DNA of 64,000 nucleotides from Mytilus galloprovincialis (lineage: Eukaryota > Mollusca > Bivalvia > Mytilida > Mytilidae). How positions within the stretch are numbered: position 1 is the stretch's first letter; each line of letters opens with the position of its first letter. This document shows, one piece after another, positions 1 through 10,439 of this stretch. Under the pieces are notes generated by a model. That model ran no database searches and had not been told where the DNA came from. It worked only from the letters and a program-made list of their open reading frames with translations. The stretch covers positions 94,879,743 through 94,943,742 of the forward strand of contig NC_134839.1 of assembly GCF_965363235.1 (NCBI RefSeq). The letters run 5' to 3'. The position numbers and the translations under genes are program-made.

Positions 1-1
1 A

Positions 2-397
2 CAACAAAATGTCGTTGTCAAACCTATACGACAGGAATTTCAACAACCTAGCCAGCAAAATCAATTGATCCCCGATAAACAAGCAAGTAAAGATATGTTT
101 AGTGCGCCCATATCTGTTGCACCTAAACTAGCAGGCACACAGCAGACCAAAACTAAAAATTCATTTAACAAAGTATTTGGAGTAACAAAACCACCAACGA
201 CTATCAATCCGTTCATGGATTTATTTGGATTAAATAATCAAGGATTTGCAAGAACAACGGCACCAACACCTGCTGTGCCTACACAAGATCCGTTCTTTTC
301 GATGGCACAATCATTTGAGACAATGCTTAGAACTGGATATGCTGCTTCAGCACTCACTGGACAGACTCCGATGTTTTCACCATTATTCGAATTCTAA
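2..397 (+). CDS. 3' end of an unrecognised Q/P-rich gene (partial)
   Basis: The frame is open from the window edge to a TAA at 395-397, giving about 131 C-terminal residues; no start codon or upstream exon is visible. The first part is glutamine-rich (QQ, QQPSQQNQ). Next comes a Lys/Thr/Pro linker (VTKPPTT), then a hydrophobic and aromatic tail with NPFMDLFG, TQDPFFSM and a terminal FSPLFEF. There is no cysteine. The composition and the QDPFF tail recall the C-terminal end of the exon at 21499-22697 (PMQDFFMM), so the two may belong to one loose family of secreted low-complexity proteins; that is inference. No enzymatic motif is seen. The coding call is well supported by amino-acid composition and by the sharp change to AT-rich non-coding sequence after the stop. 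The function is unknown. Confidence 0.65.
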   Translation, partial: QQNVVVKPIRQEFQQPSQQNQLIPDKQASKDMFSAPISVAPKLAGTQQTKTKNSFNKVFGVTKPPTTINPFMDLFGLNNQGFARTTAPTPAVPTQDPFFSMAQSFETMLRTGYAASALTGQTPMFSPLFEF

Positions 398-1917
398 GCC
401 AAATAGTTGTGGGAATGTGTCTTTCTTCAAAAAAGTGTTTTAACTATCTCTAGGAAAAAATCGTTTGGCGTAATAGAAATATACTCCGTATTTATAGAAC
501 ATAAAGTATATAAACGTTTTATTACGAAATACTGAATGTTCAGATATTACTGTCCACAGCACCGGTGGTAAAACAATTAGGGGTGAATTGGTCAATTTTC
601 GGAGAACTCTGTTAAAAACGTTTCAATCTCCAAAGCTGTTTTAAAATAGTTGTATAGCCATTGGATGATAACACCATGTTGTGTCGTTATAATTTATGCC
701 AAACCATAGGAAATATTACAGAAGGGTTAAGATTTAAATCAAGCAAATCTTGATACAGTCCAGAAAAGTAATATTATACAAAGAATGTTATCCTATTTAA
801 TTTGAATGTACATATTTAGCGTTATATCAATTTTTGTACATGTTGTAACAGTATTGTAGTGTTGTCATGCAATCAAACTTTGTTATAAAGTGTTACTGAT
901 TTTGTATGCTTGTCATGACATTGTGCGATTACACAGTACCCATGCTATCTTATTATAATCAAGTTTCATCGAATTTCATCTTGAAAGAAAATGTATATTT
1001 AATGCTTGGGAAAATCGAGATGTTTACAAGAATGGGTCTCGGTTTTCAAAACGGGTGAATGACGTTTTCAATAGAATACGTAGATGCAATCGATGTACAT
1101 ATATAACATTTTAATGACTTTAAGCAAAAATGAAGAGGATGTTGTAGACGACTTTTGTCGATACCAACGGAACCGTATCATTGATAAATGATCAAATTTA
1201 ATTGAACGTAAAAAAAAACTATGATAAAAACTAAGAATTTGTTATAGATATATAAGTTATCGCTATTTTTTCGTTTTTTGAATTTCGAATATTAATACCA
1301 GTCTGTAGCAATAACAACATCTTGTGTACAAATCGTGCACAATTTTTATATATCATGTAGGACAAACAACACTGTGTAAAATATAATGCTCCTTGTCTGA
1401 ATAGTGGCCTTTCATGGTAACGAAAAGGGAGAATGACAGGGACTTCCATATTTATAAATTTTGTCCATAGTGTTTTAGGAAATAATTTATTTTAGAGCCA
1501 GAATAAATAATTTTTGGTGGAACCAGAATGTATAGGCGCAAACATTCAGCACATGTATATACATAAATTATATTGATTTCTTCGTCGTCGCATAATGTTT
1601 GCTGTATTAATTTTAAACACAAGTTTACTTAATATATCAGAATATTAGTGTATAATAGTAGATAAAAATTTTATTTTTAAGACGTGTCCTTTCATTTTAT
1701 AAGTTTATTGTAAAAGATTAAATGATGACGTTTGTTATATTAACATACTACTGGTTTTATTATATTGTTTTATTGTTATTCTGTGATTGAACAAGGTTCA
1801 TTAGAGACATGCAAACTGAAATACAGGGATTTCTACTTGACAAAACACGATATTGGCTAAGGGCATTGTGTGGTTAACAGTTGTTTTGATAAACTTTCAT
1901 CTTTACGGAGAGAGTCT
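398..1917. other. 3' flank of the first gene, no other gene seen
   Basis: AT-rich sequence without a convincing coding region. It probably holds the 3' UTR of the gene ending at 397. A canonical AATAAA at 1502-1507 is a possible but distant poly(A) signal. The short open frames on both strands here have no coding character. Confidence 0.4.
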
Positions 1918-2060
1918 GGGGCCGTATGCATAAAACATCTTAACTTAAGTATTCCTTAAACTTAGATTTCACTAAGAATTTCCTTAGTTAAGTAAAATTC
2001 TTAAGCGGTATGCATAAACTTACTTAAGTCTTAACTAAGGAATACTTAAATCGGAACCTT
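1918..2060. repeat. Short foldback/duplicated repeat
   Basis: The motif GTATGCATAAA occurs twice, about 90 bp apart in direct orientation. Between and after these copies, AAGTATTCCTTA and its complement TAAGGAATACTT form an inverted pair. This looks like a small, decayed foldback or MITE-like element. No target duplication could be assigned. Confidence 0.45.
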
Positions 2061-3129
2061 TCTCTAATTACCGTATGATACTGGCTCATCACATGTACTC
2101 ATTCGTGTAAAAGTTTGTTATGATTAGTTTAAATTTATTGATTAATGCATGCTTTTATTTTAAAGAACTGGGGTTAAATTGATATTGGTATGTAAAACAA
2201 TTCAAAAGAACGTATAAACATAGTATAAATGATGAACAATAGGCGCATATAAGACAACGCTTTTTAAGGTTGATGTTTTTACGGATGAGCATTGGAAGAA
2301 AAATATTTCAGTAACCCAAATGAATAATCTTTAATCATCTTTTAATGGGTGTAATATTTTTTGGATACAACAATATGTTTTAAACTCTAACAAAACATGA
2401 TCAAGGTTTCAGTGGCGTAGCACAAGACTAAGGGTAACATTGTAAGCAAATCATTTTACAAAACATTTTTTTTTCTCAATAAAATGTTCACTAATTATAG
2501 TTCAGCTTATTATGCGCTGACATCTCCCTTTCCAGACCCCTTGTTTACATTTGCTTATGGTTTGAAAAAAATCTATGAGAAATTCACATTTTTATCACTT
2601 CCCTTTTACAACAAAAAAGGGGGGGGGGTAGAAATTTTTTCCAGGAATCCATATACAAACAAGGACATTTTTCAAAAGTCCTACACTCTTTACTGACACA
2701 AATTATGACAGTTAGTATATTCTCAACATCTTAACGTACTTAGCAATATTTTCGAAACCGCAATATATCTCATTGAATATATAATGAAATATAAAAAAAA
2801 ATTTGATACGAGTAAGGTATCATAAATATCTTATATGATCTTATATAAACTTCGAATTCCATGAGGTGTAGCAGTGGGGACTTTTGACTTCCGTAACAGT
2901 GATTCCATAAACAATCAACTTATTGTTTCAACAAAATGGAGGTCCATGTCCACCTCTCCCCTTTGTATGAAAGAAATCCACCTCTGGAGTTCTAATTAAG
3001 AAAAACCTTTTTTTCTACATTTACCTTTCGAACTACTATTGCTCCAGTAAGTCAGGGTCGTGTCTGTGATGTCAGTTATGTTCAGAAGAGAGTTAAATAG
3101 ATGTTTAAATGCATAAGTCGCAAATATTC
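2061..3129. other. Non-coding, nothing recognised
   Basis: AT-rich sequence with homopolymer runs, such as a G run near 2620-2630. No coding region, RNA gene or clear repeat structure was seen. Confidence 0.4.
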
Positions 3130-3195
3130 AACTGACAAAGCCATGACAAGAAAAGAGAAGAAAAACGATCAAAGGACAAATACCAGTATAAAACA

Positions 3196-3480
3196 CAATA
3201 TAGAAAACTAAAGACTGACTAACCGGAACCCAATCACAAATAACAGTATAAAACACAACATAGAAAACTAAAGACTGACTAACCTGAACCCAATCAAAAA
3301 CCTGGTACTTTAGAAAACTAAAGACTGACTAACCTGAACCCAATCAAAAACCTGGTACTTTAGAAAACTAAAGACTGACTAACCTGAACCCAATCACAAG
3401 ACAAATAACAGTATAAAACACAACATAGAAAACTAAAGACTGACTAACCTGAACCCAATCAAAAACCTGGTACTTTAGAA
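3196..3480. repeat. Tandem repeat, 50-64 bp units
   Basis: The core TAGAAAACTAAAGACTGACT begins at about 3201, 3261, 3311, 3361 and 3425. Spacings are therefore 60, 50, 50 and 64 bp. The copies are nearly identical and alternate between two unit types, one containing AACAGTATAAAACAC and the other CAATCAAAAACCTGGTACTT. This is a young minisatellite built from two related modules. Confidence 0.85.
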
Positions 3481-4499
3481 GGGTAAACAGATCCTCCTCC
3501 ACATGTTGCACCCGTGGTGTTGTTCATGTAAGTAAACTACGAGAACAGTTTCATTTCTGGACTAGATGGCAATAATCTTATAGATAGATTTACAAGCACT
3601 CCTCTATTTGATAAATTGCTTACAAAAGGTGTTAATTCAGAACTTCAAAATGAAATCATTTTAAGAATAATAAAACCGAAAGTACATTTCATAAGAAGGC
3701 ACCAAAAAATGCAAGGGTTTTGTTTAGATGAGGATCTTAATCAAGCTTTCACCAAGAAAAAACATTATGAGGAAGAAATTAACAAATATATGGCCTAGGA
3801 GGGTTTTAAAAATAAAGATGTTATTTCTTGTTTTAAAATTGGAAAGCTGTTCTCCTTTTCAAGAGATTTGAAACAGAATACTTCTCAGTATAATTACACC
3901 ACATCAATAAAACACAACGGAAAAAACCTTTAACTTGGAAAGTGTATAAAAGTTTAATACCTATCAAACAAAATGAAACATGAAAATAAAACAAGTGGCA
4001 TGTTAGAAAGAAGCTTACAGAACAATATGAAAAAGAAAAGAAGACTAAAATCTTATACAAAAAAGTGGCCAAGACAAAATCGTTACGACGAAGGAAAAAT
4101 ATGAATGATGGAAATAACGCTTTTCACAACATTTCAAAATTCAAATCTACATCAGCAATTTAACTTGGTGAAAATGTTATTTGACTTAGACGATGTCTTT
4201 CTTTTCTAGATGATGAGTGTGATAATGCCTTTTAAATACAAACCAAATAAGTTTGTTTTTGAAAACAGTGGTTTAATTGTATATTATATGCATTTAACAA
4301 TGTCTTTGTAACGCGGAAAGTTAATTATAAGTTTAAAAAATGTCCGTTATTGATTGAATTGTAATAATTTCATAAGTTTTGCTTTGAAGTGCTTCGCTGT
4401 ATCATAATTTTAAGTAAGATAAAGTGTATGAGAACAGTGCTCACCATCTCCTTTGTGTATATACTGTAACTCTAACGTTTGGTATTACACGCCCGTCTT
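3481..4499. other. Non-coding, possible decayed element ORF
   Basis: A lysine-rich open stretch at 3616-3798 (+) has weakly coding-like content. Further open segments follow in related frames to about 4200, interrupted by stops. I do not recognise a family. It is probably the remnant of a mobile-element protein rather than a host exon. Confidence 0.3.
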
Positions 4500-4650
4500 A
4501 GAATATAGAAATAAGGAAATTTGGTATGATTGCCATTGAGGCAAGTAATCCACCGAAGTGCAAGTGGAGTGGATATACGCAACATAAACAATCATACAGC
4601 CTTCAACAATGAGACAAATCTAAATCTAGAGTCGTTTTAAATTATCAGAT
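4500..4650 (-). repeat. Diverged copy of a dispersed repeat 3' end
   Basis: It contains GGTATGATTGCCATTGAG and later CAGCCTTCAACAATGAGAC. These are diverged matches to the antisense repeat at 30715-30860 and the sense copy at 33340-33480. It is probably a fragment of the Penelope-like 3' region found elsewhere in the window. Confidence 0.5.
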
Positions 4651-5097
4651 CAATACAAAGCAGAATAATATCATCTTACAAAAACACACACAGGGCAGGG
4701 CAGAGAATGTATACATCCCTCATAACAATTAATACAGAAACGATATATACGCATTTGATAGTTCTCGCAGTTACTGACAGCTAGTTCAAGGACATTAACA
4801 GATAATAAGACTAAAATAGTAATCAGTTCACACCCAACAGCCCATGGATTTATAAACAGACGTCATTAACAGTCAGAAAATAGATTTTGGAGTCCGACAC
4901 AACTGTTAAAACTCTTGCATGACAAAACCTTTATTTTCAAAATACAAAGCAAATCTATTTTCTATACCAAGTGTGTAGTAAATTGATCAAACATGCAAGA
5001 TCTTGTGCAATATCTATTATCAATCTGACAGCCAAAGTCCCATAACTGTGGAACGACAAATTATATATTTCCAAAATTAACAAACCATTACTCTGGA

Positions 5098-5790
5098 ATG
5101 GCGCAACCAAATAATTTTGAAAATCTAAATGATGATTTCTTTGAATTTTACGGTGATGTTGTTTACCGAGGCTGGACAGTAAGATACAATCAGGGTAAAC
5201 TTATCAATACTTTAAATGCACGTATTCTAAAAACTATAAATATTATTGGTGTACACACATGCAATTTCACGGTGCTATAATCTGCCGATACCTATGTTTT
5301 CCACAAGATCATGTTTTTTCTGTTACTGATTTTTTTACGTCTTTATATGATTCAATTGAATGTTTTATATGTACTGATTGATAATTTAGTGTAAGTTGTT
5401 ATTGCCTTTGAACTAGTTGTCAGTAAGTACAATTACTCTCTGTACTTAGGTTTTTTGTTGTTGTTAGGGATGAGGGATGGATAACCTGCCACTTCCGATC
5501 TTGTTTGATGTTTTCTGCTTGGTATCGATCTGATAAGTAAAGCCTTTTTAACTTATTTCTATAGTGTGGTCTTAGTTTGTGCTGTTATACCACTGTCCCA
5601 GGTTAGAAGGAGAGCTGAGCGCTCACAATCATATCAAAACATGCCACATTCTTTCTATGTCTGTTTCAAGTCATGAGCCTGTAATTTAGAGTTGTCTTTT
5701 GTTTATGTTTAATGTTAACTTCAAATTGTCTTTTTTTTTGTCCGGAGGCAGCTGTCTTGTTGACATGAATTCCTTATCTCTTAGATTCAT
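5098..5790 (+). mobile_element. Penelope-like retroelement 3' fragment
   Basis: The short frame at 5098-5280 contains FYGDVVYRGW, closely matching DVVYRARK encoded at about 32620. Both are followed by similar non-coding 3' sequence, including the ATACCACTGTCCCAGGTTAG region here and its counterpart near 33150. The shared order of peptide remnant plus 3' region over about 600 bp marks two copies of one retroelement 3' end. No intact reverse transcriptase is present. The assignment to the Penelope-like group comes from the RT fragments elsewhere in this window and is moderately sure. Confidence 0.55.
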
Positions 5791-6480
5791 TTTCGAAAGA
5801 AATTGCAGCACTTTTATAAAAAATACGTACTTTGATTAGCCGTTTTGAAAAAACAACAATATACCTCATAATTACGCTAGTGGATTTTGTATAGCTGTAA
5901 ATATATGTTTTGGAAAAATTGCCTCGATTAACAGCTAGCCGTATGAACACTATTTCAGACGAACAACTAAATATTAAGTACTTTTTTGTTGGGTTACTGC
6001 TCCTTTTCCATACATTTCCTTTTATTTATACTAACAAAAAGGAATATAATGTTGAGTAGAACTACACATATTGCATCAAAAAACAAAAACAAATATACAT
6101 ATAAAAGTTTGACTGAACTACTTTTTGTAACCACTGAAAACAAGATGGCGGCGTTTATAACACAATCCGGTTCGATGTTGAAAATATTCATTTTCGCTTC
6201 GTTTAAATCGTTTAATTTAATAATAAATACAAAACATTCATTTGAATGATGACAATTCGATGACTCGGACGTTTGCTTGTTTGTAAGTGAATTGGTCAAG
6301 TTTATACATCTATAAATTCCGTTTAAAAGACGATTAATCTTAATGTTAAGCTTTTAAATTAATGAAAAATTTTACATCACAGCTTTACGAACCGAGCAAA
6401 TAACATTTTCAATATCCCGTAAACCATGATCAGTGTCATAGTCGTTATGTTTTTATATCCATTAAATTTCTACACTAAAA
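5791..6480 (-). other. 3' flank of the 6481-10359 gene
   Basis: Probably the 3' UTR and flank of the minus-strand gene. TTTATT at 6021-6026 reads AATAAA on the minus strand, about 455 bases past the stop, and is a candidate poly(A) signal. The overlapping open frames on both strands here are AT-rich and not convincing. Confidence 0.4.
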
Positions 6481-9400
6481 TCAAAACGATGAATGTACAG
6501 ACATATGAACAGATGGATTTTGTGGACGTATACGATAGGGAATCCGTCCATCTGAAGGATTAATCTTTCGCTCTTCCATCAGAGTATTTGGATGGTGATT
6601 ATTATATTCATTGTCAGTCCACCTTTGTGTAGGTTCGGGTTTTTCTGGCCCAAGAGGAATCAATAAATACCTACGCTTATGTGCTTTCTTGGGTACCGGT
6701 GGTTTTATATTGTTCATGTTCATCAGTATTGTTTGTAATACGTTCAAAGCTAATTTATAACTTTGATCTTCTTTACAACTAGTCTTGAGTTGCTCTCCAA
6801 CAAATTGTGAATGCACATTTCCGTCATGAAGTGATGAGTGGCTTGAATGGTGAAGCTGTTTATTCAATACAGGAATCACATTTTTATCTTGCTCTTTAAT
6901 CAAATCCTTATATGTTCCAAGCCACTCAACTGTAGGTTTTACATATTTACTTTTAGATGTAGGTTTCTTTTGGAAACGGACATCGTGTCTTTCTTTCAAA
7001 TTTTTACTTTTTGATTTGTTTTGAAGAAGTTGGACTAACTTGGACTTTTTCCTGGCATTGTCTTTTCTAAACTGCTGTAATAATGCATTCCACTTGGTGA
7101 GTAAATCTTCTTGTGATTTTGAGGTTGAATCAGAAATCTTTGAAACGTTTGTAGACTGTTTATCGGTAACAACCTCTGACTTACCAACAAATGTGTGATA
7201 ATCCAAGTTGTTAAAAGTATCTATATTTTCTGATGTTGTTGTCTCATATTTGTTTGGCACATCACTATGCATTTCGGGTGAATTTGTGAAGTCAGGAGTA
7301 CTCGAGGTAGAAGTCAAATTTGATTCCCGTTTGGTATGAATGATTGCAGAGTTTTGAACTGCAACACCTATTTCTGTTTTATTTTCAAATCTAGGTTCTA
7401 TTTGAAGTGGATATTTATCATTTGTCGACAAAGAACCCAACCATTGATCCCATGGATTACTCTGACCAGTGTTGTCTACAAAAAAACTTTCCTTATCAAT
7501 AATTTGGGATGAATTATTTGAATGAGTTGATTTTGGACCATTGGTCTTGGAAATATTTTTTGTATGAGTTTTAACTGTTGTGATTGTAGATAATAGCTCA
7601 AGGCGGTTAAAGGCATTGTCCATAATGTTGTTTCGGTCATGCTGATCTCCTGTCGGCATATGGTCATTTTCATTTTCATGAATTTTAATGTTTTCTAAAT
7701 GTGCAGTTTTATTATACCCACTTACATCGGAATTACTCATTTTGGTAGCTGGAATTGGCGTCGAGTAAAATGATTTACTCATCGAAACAGGTTCTTTATT
7801 GGTTTCTTTAGCGGTGAATACTGTTGTCGTCCTATAACTTGGCGTAGTTAGTTTTGAGTATCTCCTGAAAGGAATTGGAATACCAGTTACTTGAACTTCG
7901 GAAAGTTTAACAAGTATGTTTGTCTTATTGGAATCATAAGATGTATCATTATGATTTTTTCTTTGTGCATCATTCATATTGCGTTTAGTAATGCGAATAG
8001 CTGTTGCATTTCCGTTCATGTCTAAGTTTTCATTTCCGTTCATGTCCTTGTTTTCATTTCCGTTCACGTCTGACTTTTGAACTTTTGCTTGTTCTGTCTC
8101 AACATTTAAATGTTTATTGGCCATATCTGTTTGTTTATGGGTTGACCCAATGATCATCGGTTGTTGAGTTGTACTGATAATTAGAGTCTTGTTGTCGGAA
8201 TTTTTACTAGCTATTTCTAGTTTAGACTGATTAATGCGAATAGCTGTTGCGTTTCTGTTCATGTCTTTGTTTTCATTTCCGTTCATGTCTTTATTTTCAT
8301 TTCCGTTCATGTCTATGTTTTCATTTCTTTTCATGTCTTTGTTTTCATTTCCAATCATGTTTTTGTTTTCATTTTCAATCATGTCTTTGTATTCATTTCC
8401 GTTCATGTTTTTGTTTTCATTTTCGTTCATGTCTATGTTTTTCAAGTCATACTTTTGAACCTTTGCTTGCTCTGTCTTATTGGCCATATCTGTTTGTTTA
8501 TGGGTTGACCCAATGATCATTGGTTGTTGAGTTGAACTGATAATTATAGTCTTGTTATCGGAATTTTGACTAGTTATTTCTAGTTTAGACTGATTGAAAT
8601 GCAATGAAACAATTTTTCTGATTCTCTTAGAAACTGGTACGGTTTTTTTCGTAACATTTTCTTTATCGTTTTTACTTCCTCTTGAAATATTTACTTTTTG
8701 TCGTTGTATTTGTTTCTTTTCCAATTCAAACATTTTAGTTAAATTTCGATTACTATGATCACTACTTAATAATTTGGGTTCGCTAATGTGTTTGTGAATT
8801 GTTTTACTTGTCAAATTGTACTCTGACGTTGTATTTTCCTTTGTCACAAGAACAGTTTTGTTGCTTGCCTTATAACCTATGATATCATTTCTTAAGTAGT
8901 TTTGTCGTGTTCCATTTTTATATTTTCGTCTTCTACGTTTTCGTTTTTTAGAAGGGACAACACTTGTATCCAATAAGGCTTTGTGTGTGTTACTTTTTTC
9001 CGTTTTAAATGACGGGGATACTCTTTGTGATTTATATACTTTCGTTTCCATTTTATCTAAAATGCTGTTTTTGCTTTCTGATCCTCGAAGTAACATATCT
9101 GTCTTATTCATACGACTATCTTTTATGGTTTTCCTGTTCATTATCTTGGTTTGATTATGGCTGACTTCCGTATGATTTTTTTGTTTACGTGATGACAATT
9201 TGGAAGAATCATTTGTTTCTTTTCCTGTTATATTAGGATTATCTCGGGTTTCCATCAGTGTGCTAACGTTGTTTTTATTATGTTTGTGACCATCTGAATA
9301 ACTATGTTCCTCTTTAATTTCATGTCTTGGAACAGTTTTCGTAACTGTACTTATTACTGGAATGCTACTTGTTAGTTTATTATATTGCGTTAAATTCCGC

Positions 9401-10359
9401 GAATCAACTCTTGTTAATCTCTCTAAGCGTGCAACATTCAGTGGTACAGCACTGGTTATTTTTTGGTATTTCAATAAGTCATCTATATTTGAATGGTGGG
9501 TATCAATAACAGATTTTTCAGAAATTGTATCATCTTTATCTCCAATATCAGTCCTGTGGAATGAATTTGTAATTGCATGTTCTATAATTCCGCCAATTTC
9601 ACTATTGTTGTTCTGTGTAGATTTAGTCGTTATTTCATACCGTGTTTGTGATGTCATTAATTGAACTTGATGAGGTATAGGCGTTATTTTTTCTGTTCCT
9701 ACCTTAAATTGTATTTTGTCATCCCTTAATACATGAGGTGTTGATATAAAAGCTTTGTCAGTTTTACCAGTTTTTAATAAATTATGGAAACGCGTTTCAG
9801 TTTTTTTTGCATTATCTATATAAAAATCGTTCCTCTGAGTTGCTATCATGTTGTTTGTTGGGTCACTTCGAAAATGATTAACGGACCCATCTGATCGTTG
9901 TTTTTTGCTAAGAGTATTGTCATTTCCTTGTTTCAAATCGATGCCCTCATCAACAATATTTAAAGATAAGGCACTGTTAGCTGAAGGCGATGCCGTCTTC
10001 CGAGGCGAATTTATCACATATCCTTTTACGGTTTTATTATAAGTCTTTAGAGAATCCTTTTGGCGGATGATATTGTTGATGGCGTTAGCTTCTAAATCGA
10101 TTGCTCCACCTGGAATAACTCCAGGATTTCGCAAAAGTAACTGTGTAATGGATGATAGTGTATTTTCTGGTTCACTGTGTAGCTCAGTGATGATATTGTC
10201 CTTTCTATCGTGGGAAGGAAAATTTGAAAGCAGTTTTGCTGTATCAGATGGGTGGATATCTTCACTTGTTCTGTTATTTGATGTAACCACAGCGTCATGA
10301 AAAGACCAAACCTCATTCAAACCAAACATTAGAATACAGATAATCAGTACTGCTACCAT
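6481..10359 (-). CDS. Secreted N/S/T/K-rich, sequon-rich low-complexity protein
   Basis: A single exon encodes 1292 residues. ATG at 10359-10357 lies in a strong context (ACCATGG) and opens a hydrophobic signal sequence (MVAVLIICILMFGLNEVWS). Translation could run upstream to 10389 only through a GTG codon, and an intron boundary (TTTGCAG) lies between. The mature part is dominated by Asn, Ser, Thr, Lys and Asp with dozens of NxS/T sequons, consistent with heavy N-glycosylation. Cysteine is nearly absent: one lies in the signal sequence and one near the C terminus (TSCKEDQ). A basic cluster (KKRKRRRRKYK) lies at about residues 469-480, a possible proprotein convertase or polyanion-binding site. 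MNGNENKD-type repeats lie at about residues 640-705. The C-terminal part has a W-containing helix-like motif (KWNALLQQF, Trp about 1090) and a basic end region (KKAHKRRYLLIPL). No catalytic domain is seen. A structural extracellular role is inference. Confidence 0.85.
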   Translation of the reverse strand: MVAVLIICILMFGLNEVWSFHDAVVTSNNRTSEDIHPSDTAKLLSNFPSHDRKDNIITELHSEPENTLSSITQLLLRNPGVIPGGAIDLEANAINNIIRQKDSLKTYNKTVKGYVINSPRKTASPSANSALSLNIVDEGIDLKQGNDNTLSKKQRSDGSVNHFRSDPTNNMIATQRNDFYIDNAKKTETRFHNLLKTGKTDKAFISTPHVLRDDKIQFKVGTEKITPIPHQVQLMTSQTRYEITTKSTQNNNSEIGGIIEHAITNSFHRTDIGDKDDTISEKSVIDTHHSNIDDLLKYQKITSAVPLNVARLERLTRVDSRNLTQYNKLTSSIPVISTVTKTVPRHEIKEEHSYSDGHKHNKNNVSTLMETRDNPNITGKETNDSSKLSSRKQKNHTEVSHNQTKIMNRKTIKDSRMNKTDMLLRGSESKNSILDKMETKVYKSQRVSPSFKTEKSNTHKALLDTSVVPSKKRKRRRRKYKNGTRQNYLRNDIIGYKASNKTVLVTKENTTSEYNLTSKTIHKHISEPKLLSSDHSNRNLTKMFELEKKQIQRQKVNISRGSKNDKENVTKKTVPVSKRIRKIVSLHFNQSKLEITSQNSDNKTIIISSTQQPMIIGSTHKQTDMANKTEQAKVQKYDLKNIDMNENENKNMNGNEYKDMIENENKNMIGNENKDMKRNENIDMNGNENKDMNGNENKDMNRNATAIRINQSKLEIASKNSDNKTLIISTTQQPMIIGSTHKQTDMANKHLNVETEQAKVQKSDVNGNENKDMNGNENLDMNGNATAIRITKRNMNDAQRKNHNDTSYDSNKTNILVKLSEVQVTGIPIPFRRYSKLTTPSYRTTTVFTAKETNKEPVSMSKSFYSTPIPATKMSNSDVSGYNKTAHLENIKIHENENDHMPTGDQHDRNNIMDNAFNRLELLSTITTVKTHTKNISKTNGPKSTHSNNSSQIIDKESFFVDNTGQSNPWDQWLGSLSTNDKYPLQIEPRFENKTEIGVAVQNSAIIHTKRESNLTSTSSTPDFTNSPEMHSDVPNKYETTTSENIDTFNNLDYHTFVGKSEVVTDKQSTNVSKISDSTSKSQEDLLTKWNALLQQFRKDNARKKSKLVQLLQNKSKSKNLKERHDVRFQKKPTSKSKYVKPTVEWLGTYKDLIKEQDKNVIPVLNKQLHHSSHSSLHDGNVHSQFVGEQLKTSCKEDQSYKLALNVLQTILMNMNNIKPPVPKKAHKRRYLLIPLGPEKPEPTQRWTDNEYNNHHPNTLMEERKINPSDGRIPYRIRPQNPSVHMSVHSSF
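8000..8600 (-). repeat. In-frame duplication and MNGNENKD minisatellite
   Basis: Within the coding exon, a segment with NQSKLEI, NSDNKT, TQQPMIIGSTHKQTDMANK and AKVQK occurs twice, offset by about 363 bp (121 codons). An array of 24-bp units encoding variants of MNGNENKD lies between about 8250 and 8440, with a shorter array near 8013-8061. Unit number is a likely source of allelic length variation. All changes keep the frame. Confidence 0.85.
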
Positions 10360-10377
10360 GGTTATATACAGTATTAT

Positions 10378-10380
10378 CTG
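10378..10380 (-). other. 3' splice acceptor before the 6481-10359 exon
   Basis: On the minus strand the sequence reads TGTGTGTTTGCAG and then ATAATACTG, with the ATG 18 bases downstream of the AG. This makes the whole coding sequence one exon preceded by an intron in the 5' UTR. The upstream exon was not identified. Confidence 0.6.
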
Positions 10381-10439
10381 CAAACACACATATCTATCAT
10401 AAAATTATTATATTGTTATCAAGTATATTCTTTGTGATA

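Noticed and set aside
5994..6299. 101-codon minus-strand frame and overlapping plus-strand frame
   Set aside because: AT-rich, overlapping on both strands, no splice context, and located in the 3' flank of a real gene.
8234..8516. Plus-strand open frames rich in M-F/S-F repeats
   Set aside because: They are the complement of the MNGNENKD repeats in the real minus-strand gene and have no start context or splice sites of their own.
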